From assembly GCA_020747065.1 (NCBI GenBank), contig JAGMVK010000023.1, positions 124,001-188,000 on the forward strand: a stretch of 64,000 bases of DNA, read 5' to 3'. This DNA comes from Cadophora sp. MPI-SDFR-AT-0126 (lineage: Eukaryota; Ascomycota; Leotiomycetes; Helotiales; Ploettnerulaceae). The first letter of the stretch is position 1. Each line of letters opens with the position of its first letter. The notes under the pieces are model-generated. The model ran no database searches. It was not told where the DNA came from and saw only the letters and a list, made by a program, of their open reading frames with translations. Shown here one piece after another: positions 58,182 to 64,000 of this stretch. The translations under genes were made by a program, and so were the position numbers.

Positions 58182-60073
58182 TCAACTAAGAAGCTGACCA
58201 TCGCCGACATATGACCACTCAGAAACGTAGGTCGAGAACGACTTGCTACCGCCATTTGTGGTAGCGAAGGCTCCTAGACGGACTCCTGTTGCGACACTTT
58301 GTCAGAGATTTGCTTGCTAACGTGTCGCACTTAGGGGGAGGGATAGCAAAAGTGCACACATACCCGAGAATTTGAAGCCGAGACCTATAGCTTGGCTATA
58401 CCCAAGGTTCAACACTTCAGATTTCTTTGCAGCCGGCCAAGCAGAGAGATCATAATGCGTGTGATTGCGTGCCTGGATTTGTAGGACAACAGGCTGATTT
58501 CTCCAGGCGGCGGGCACTGGCGTGAGAGCTGGAGGTGGGTATGGTATCGGGACTGGCAAATCGGTGCTGCCAGCGACGCGGAAATAATATGTTAACTTTC
58601 CGGTTGAGTCTGGCAGCAGGATGACGCTTAGGTCAATATGGGCGACCTGTAGGAAGAGCCACATGTTAGATTCCATGCAATAATAGGGACGAATTACTAA
58701 GTATATGGTACTCCAAAAGAGGGTATGATACTCACATTCTCCTGGAAAACCGAAACTCCAACTTCCTGCTTAGCTACTTGAAGATCAAACTCGAATTGCG
58801 CTTTGAATGTGAAGTATGTATAGGTCTGGCGCAGACCAAGGAAGGTTGGCGACTGAACGGCTCCTGGGGTGGCAGGTAAATCTGAGATATTTATCGTTGA
58901 AGCTTGAAGTCGCAAACTATATGGACGTTCTCGTGGCGAGACAACGTAGTTCTTCTCAACAGGGAATCGTATAAACAACATCTCTATAGGGAGAGAAGAG
59001 CCGGGTGCAAAGTTCAGAAGGTGATTCGCGTTTGCTAAAGTTCCCTCCCCACCTAAGACCTTCCTTGATGGCCCTATATCCCAACCACTCATCTTCCCTT
59101 CCACCTTGGTGATGACTGGCCATTCTCCTTTCTTCCAAGACGCGGGCGTCAAGACTGTCTCCCGGCCTATTGGGGCAGAGTTGTCTGCAGCAAGACGTGT
59201 GGAAAGGGCAGCTGCCCACCACCTTCCCCTGGAGTCCTGGAAAAAATCGGCATGGCCAACGGCTTGGAAAAGTCGAGTGGTGTTGGCATTAGTTAGGATA
59301 GGATTTGACGGGTTTGACGTATACGGGCCAGTGAGATGTCTAGAGCGCGCAATTGTCTGGAAATGTCCCCTGAAAGTCCCGCCCTCAGCGATTGTCAAGT
59401 AGTAATAGCCATCTCGTTGAAAAAGGCGAGGTCCCTCCGGTGCCTCTCCTCCAGTACCGTTCCAGAGATTGACTAAACTGCCCACCTTCCCAGTCTTGAG
59501 ATCAATTGGGCTGGAGAAGATTCCTGCTGGAATTGGACTTGCTCCAACAATATAAGTTCGACCATCAGCGTCCCAGAACGGAGTTACATCGTAGCCCTTA
59601 AAATCGAAGTGTTCCGCCTTTGACCAAGAAGATGACCTGTAAGGGTTGGTCGAGGTTACATAAAAGTTCTCCCATCTCGTTGGATCCTCCCACGGTAGGT
59701 TTTGGTTGGAAAGAGTAGTGAAGAGGTAGAATACGCCCTTATAGTATCTGAGACCTGGTGCCCAAAGACCCCCAGAAGGCTCAGTTACTTTTTCGAGCCT
59801 CGGTAGTTGCTCTGGCCTGCTTATGGCGTTGCTTATTAACTTCCACTCTCGCAGGTCCTTGCTGGCGTGGATCGGAATGCCTGGGAAGGAGGTAAAGGAT
59901 GACGATGCGCAGAAGTACGTGTTGTCCAGCTCCGGAACGAAGATGCAGCTGGGATCAGGATGAAAGCCGGGCAGGATTGGATTGTAGTAAGTGGAGTTGG
60001 AGTTGGAGTCGAAGCTGGTGGCAAGTGCACTTCCTAGCACAAGGTAGGTCAGGGCAATTATTCTGCAAGACAT
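58182..60073 (-). CDS. secreted glycoside hydrolase family 43
   Basis: A predicted secreted beta-xylosidase or alpha-L-arabinofuranosidase acting on hemicellulose. Three exons (introns 58647-58735 and 58286-58363) sum to 1725 bases, 574 residues, in frame. I chose the Met of MSCRIIALTYLVLGSALA as start because it begins a clean signal peptide; an upstream ATG (60130) is possible. The GH43 five-bladed propeller carries the catalytic Asp40 in GFHPDPSC, Asp162 in GYDVTPFWDADG, and the acid Glu213 in APEGPRLF. The C-terminal ~200 residues form a beta-sandwich, as in GH43 xylosidases (FLGLRQTYTYFTFKAQ, SGVRLGAFATTNG, EWSYVGDG). All catalytic positions are present, so it is probably active. Substrate cannot be told from sequence alone. 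It is divergent with the GH3 gene. Confidence 0.9.
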
Positions 60074-60326
60074 TGCACAAGAATGCAAAGATTGTACCGG
60101 ACAAGAGGCTTTGATTAAGTTTTCTCTCAATTATGCTACTCTATTTATCATGCCGAGCAAGACACCTCGATACTTACCCTTATCTTCATCTCTCTCCACT
60201 TCGTATCCAACCCACCCAGCCAGATGATTTGATCATAACATTGCCAGCCTGTTCGGTCTAATATTTTCCCCCTTTGGCTTCTTCACCGAAGGCAGATATG
60301 GCGTACAAGCAGGTACCTGCTGATCA

Positions 60327-60332
60327 GGCTAA
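60327..60332 (+). promoter_or_regulatory. XlnR/Xyr1-like motif GGCTAA
   Basis: GGCTAA matches the known core of the fungal xylanase activator site and lies between two divergent hemicellulase-type genes, about 255 bases from the GH43 start. A six-base match can be chance. Confidence 0.35.
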
Positions 60333-60371
60333 ACTCTTACCTTGGGCTGCAGAAGTAATAATTATGAATTT

Positions 60372-60392
60372 GTGGGGTATGGGGATGCGGGG
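60372..60392 (+). promoter_or_regulatory. paired CreA-like motifs (SYGGRG)
   Basis: GTGGGG at 60372-60377 and GCGGGG at 60387-60392 both fit SYGGRG and lie 15 bases apart, start to start. Close pairs of such sites are typical of carbon catabolite repression in ascomycetes. The location in the shared promoter supports this. Confidence 0.35.
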
Positions 60393-60939
60393 TATCTTCA
60401 TGTGACATAACTTTCCCATCATGTTCGTATTGTCCCGCGTCTAATACGACTGGATAATGTTTGCGAGTGTGAGTACGAGAGCGAAACCTCACGGGCGTAC
60501 TAAGTGTCAAGCCAAATGTTAAGATACGCAGATAAGAGTCTAGCAAAGTATAGTTTAGTTTAGTTCCCGAGCCTTCTAATCGGCCCGAGACGCAGAGAGA
60601 GTTACTGGTATTGCAATACCCCGTACCTTTTTTGCCCCGCAAAGTTGAGATCTCGGGCGACCATGGCTGTTCCTGGAAGACGATTCTGCAGCTGCTTCGG
60701 TAGGTATTGACACGAGTGGCTGATTAGGTAGCCAGCTTCGTGATTTCTCCTGTCACCGCTTCCTTCATCCTCATGTCATAGTGGGGATCTAGACGACTTT
60801 GAATTTCCCTGTTCTTTTGCCCCTGCCTATGGCCTGCTTGCCTGCAGTTCGATGCAAAATGTATAACGGGGAGGCATTTCCCTTCAATCATATCAAACAT
60901 GCAAAAGTGCTCTTCGATTGGTGCTGCTGGTCCCTAGTC

Positions 60940-63769
60940 ATGTGCAACCTTCGAAGCACCGCGCTGGCTATTGCCACTCTACTTTTTGCGTTGGCAAGGC
61001 CTGGCAATGGCGACACTGTTGCTGCAACTATTTCATCCGATGTTTACTTCTATGGCCAGTCACCGCCTGTTTACCCAGCCCCAGTGGCTTCTGGGACTGG
61101 AGATTGGGGAGCTGCATACCAACAAGCCCAAGCACTTGTTTCTCGCATGACTCTTGAAGAAAAGGTACGGAGTTTCCATTCACCTCTCAGCATATTCCAG
61201 AGGAGGAAAAGAGGCTTACACAGATTTCAGGTCAATCTCACTGCGGGAACTGGAGACACAACAACCGGTTGTCCTGGGGCGATTGGTGCCATTCAACATC
61301 TTGGATTCCCAGGGCTGTGTCTCGCGGATGCTGGTCAGGGTGTTCGTTCAACAGACCTGGTCTCTGGGTACCCATCTGGAGTGCATGTTGGTGCTTCGTA
61401 AGATTATCAGAATTTCTTATTGCGGGCTCATCGCTAATCAATACGAATTAGATGGAACAAAGACCTGACACGCCAGCGTGGACAGTACTTGGCTACAGAA
61501 TTTCGTCTGAAAGGTGTCAATATTGCTCTTGGGCCTGCCATTGGACCCCTTGGGAGAATTGTTGGTTTTATTCTCTTCTCACCTATACGGGACCAATTTC
61601 TTTCTGAACATACCATTCTAATTGATTTCTGTGTAGGCTACAGGCGGAAGAAACTGGGAAGGGTTTTCGAATGACCCCTACCTGACTGGTCAACTTGCGG
61701 CAGAGACTGTAAGAGCAATGCAAGAGGTTGGAGTCATCACATCCACGAAACATTTGATTGCGAATGAGGTGACAGTTACTCCTGCATTTGAACTTTTCAA
61801 GATGGTATTCTGATATTTTTATAGCAAGAGACAAATAGGATACCCAGGTCGAACAGTAACAATGAAACTGTGGACGCAGTTTCGTCGAATATTGATGACA
61901 AAACACTTCATGGGCTTTATCTTTGGCCGTTCGTGGACGCTCTCCGCGCTGGCACAGGGTGTATTATGTGCAGCTACAATAGAATCAACAACTCATACGC
62001 TTGCCAGAACAGCAAATTACTAAATGGAATTCTAAAAGAGGAACTTGGCTTCCAAGGGTTTGTTTTGTCGGATTGGGATGCGCAGCACTCTGGTGTAGGG
62101 TCTGTTCTAGCTGGACTGGATATGACAATGCCAATCCCAAAAGAGTTCTGGGGTGCCAATCTGATACAAGCTGTTAGAAACAGCAGTGTTCCCGAAAGGA
62201 GGGTAAATGATATGGCAACAAGGTATGCAAGTTGACTTCCTACGCGAATTTGCTTTAACAATCTATCTGCAGAATAATAGCAACCTGGTATCATCTTAAT
62301 CAAAATAAAGATTACCCGGGGCGTGGTGTTGGAATGCCCGTCGATATCATGGCTCCTCACAAGCAAGTAAATGCCAGGACCACGGCTTCGAAATCAACCT
62401 TGTTGAAAGGCGCAGTGGAAGGTCACGTACTTGTCAAAAATATCAAGAACGCTCTGCCGCTCAATTTACCAACCCACCTATCAATATTTGGCTACGATGC
62501 AAAAGCGCCAGATATCATGAGTCCCTCTGGACAGCCATTCAATCCATGGGCACTAGGTTACACGGTTTCCGATTTCAGAGCCGCAATTCCGCACCTTCTT
62601 GGCTTTCCAGACCCTCAACCTGTCAGTCAAATAGCGCTAGGCGGTACCCTTCTCAGGTACGAATTTTGAAATCTCATGTCTTCGCATATCACAGTCGCTA
62701 ACCTGGTTAAATCTAATTAGTGGTGCTGGCAGCGGTGGAATAACTCCACCTTACTGGGATGCACCTTTCAATGCTTTGCAGCAGCGAGCTCGTCAAGATG
62801 GTACTGTTCTGTTTTGGGATTTTATCACCGCCGACTCCACCGCTCCTGTCTACTCTGAAACAGATGCCTGCTTAGTGTTCATCAACGCATTTGCCGGAGA
62901 AGGTTACGACAGAGCTGGCCTACATGACGACTTCTCCGATGCTCTTGTTCTCAATGTAAGTTCCTTGATCCTGTACAGGGCACTTTGATACAAGAATTAA
63001 TAAGCAATAGATCGCAAACAAGTGTGCTAATACCATTGTCGTTATTCACAACGCTGGAGTTCGACTAGTTGACCAGTTCGAGTCTCATCCAAATGTGACT
63101 GCCATCATCTTCGCCCACCTGCCGGGACAAGATTCTGGCAGCGCACTCGTATCTCTCCTCTACGGCGATGAAAACTTCTCTGGTAAGCTACCATACACGG
63201 TAGCCAAGAACGAATCCCAGTATGGTGAAGTGGGATCTCCAACGCTCCCGGAAAGTAGATTCGCGCTCTATCCCCAGAGTAATTTTTCCGAGGGTGTTTA
63301 CATCGACTATCGCGCTTTCGACAAGTCTGAGATAGCCCCGAGGTATGAATTCGGTTTCGGCCTTTCGTACACTACCTTTGGATACTCCGACTTGACGATT
63401 GAGAAAAGCAATCCCGCAAACAAAGGTCAATATCCAAGGGGCCGCATAGAACAAGGTGGCAGGGTTGATCTGTGGGATAGGATCGCTATCATCAGGGCTA
63501 GTGTCAGGAATACTGGAAACGTGAAAGGCCAGGAGGTCTTGCAGCTTTATGTTGGCATTCCAAATGGTCCGATAAGACAACTGCGAGGCTTTTCTAAGGA
63601 GAACCTGAAGCCGGGAGAGAGCAAGTCCGTGCAGTTTCCTCTCACGAGAAGAGATTTGTCAGTTTGGGATGTGGCTGCGCAAAATTGGAGATTGCAAACA
63701 GGGGAATATCAAATTTATGTCGGTAGCTCGAGCAGAAAGTTACCTCTACAGGGCAAGCTAGTAATCTAA
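60940..63769 (+). CDS. secreted beta-glucosidase, glycoside hydrolase family 3
   Basis: Releases terminal beta-linked glucose (possibly xylose) from oligosaccharides outside the cell. Eight exons, with introns at 61165-61230, 61398-61451, 61561-61636, 61769-61824, 62223-62272, 62657-62720 and 62956-63010, give 2409 coding bases, 802 residues, in frame. The start at 60940 ([19 protein letters not shown]) begins a signal peptide; an ATG at 60799 is in frame but poorer. The N-terminal GH3 barrel has [36 protein letters not shown] and [10 protein letters not shown]. The nucleophile is Asp294 in [13 protein letters not shown]. The C-terminal domain has [21 protein letters not shown], and the fibronectin III-like end has [18 protein letters not shown]-x-AQHSG favours beta-glucosidase over xylosidase. 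All parts are intact. Confidence 0.92.
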
Positions 63770-64000
63770 GCTCGGAGACTTTCCTTTAAGTTTCCATGCT
63801 CAATTAGAACCTTCTAGAATTTATCATAATTAGCTTGAAACTCATCTATCCATACCACCACCGACGAAAATTCTCTGATTGCTACCAAGAGGAGAGTTCC
63901 TTGCTAATCGTAATATGATCAACAGAACAGACAACGAAACCCCTCTTAGTAATCACCCCTAACAGTTTACTTAGTAAACCGACCGAGTTGATCAAACCCG
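63770..64000. other. 3' flank of GH3 gene
   Basis: AT-rich downstream sequence with no coding frame. The transcript end presumably lies here, but no signal stands out. Confidence 0.4.

Noticed and set aside
60337..60642. 101-codon minus-strand frame in the GH43-GH3 promoter region
   Set aside because: It has no protein features and overlaps the likely regulatory region.

Overview
The window is nuclear DNA of a filamentous ascomycete (Pezizomycotina). Genes are split by short GT-AG introns of about 45-90 bp. Families typical of this group are present: fungal rhodopsin-like membrane proteins, a LaeA-type methyltransferase, a fungal P450, a sterol-glucosyltransferase-like UGT, and secreted GH43 and GH3 glycosidases. 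Repeats are AT-rich and full of TpA, and coding frames are broken mainly by TAG/TAA codons where Trp or Gln is expected. This is the pattern left by RIP (repeat-induced point mutation, C to T at CpA). I cannot assign a genus.

Layout. 1-2.3 kb: AT-rich DNA, then short inverted repeats around a GTTTCAGGG motif. 2.5-3.9 kb: a rhodopsin-like gene with one nonsense codon. 4.5-22.9 kb: an unclassified AT-rich repeat (here 'repeat E') split by a 17-kb Ty3/gypsy composite with three 276-bp LTRs. 23-27 kb: an island with a small secreted Cys-rich peptide gene, hAT and integrase scraps, and an intact rhodopsin-like gene. 28.7-29.75 kb: a second, uninterrupted, inverted copy of repeat E. 29.8-56 kb: a gene graveyard. 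It holds a frameshifted gene, an SDR, a large unknown gene, a membrane-protein gene, a methyltransferase and a P450, all broken. Inside it lie a 3.5-kb Tc1/mariner-like element with two genes (36-39.5 kb), a truncated second gypsy copy carrying a 35-base poly-G run (40.2-46.3 kb), and one nearly intact glucosyltransferase gene (46.6-49.5 kb). 58-64 kb: healthy euchromatin with a divergent GH43-GH3 pair.

How it fits together. The only clearly intact pathway genes are the two secreted glycosidases. They share an 866-bp intergenic region with XlnR-like and CreA-like motifs, which suggests joint control by plant-polysaccharide sugars. The repeat half records successive events: repeat E copies landed, a gypsy element entered one of them, a second gypsy copy inserted into the first, an LTR-LTR deletion followed, and RIP then damaged everything. 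RIP-like nonsense changes also hit several genes that have no second copy in the window.

The most unusual object is the Tc1/mariner-like element. Besides its transposase it carries a 633-codon reading frame in convergent orientation, in one frame apart from four internal stops. Such elements normally have a single gene.
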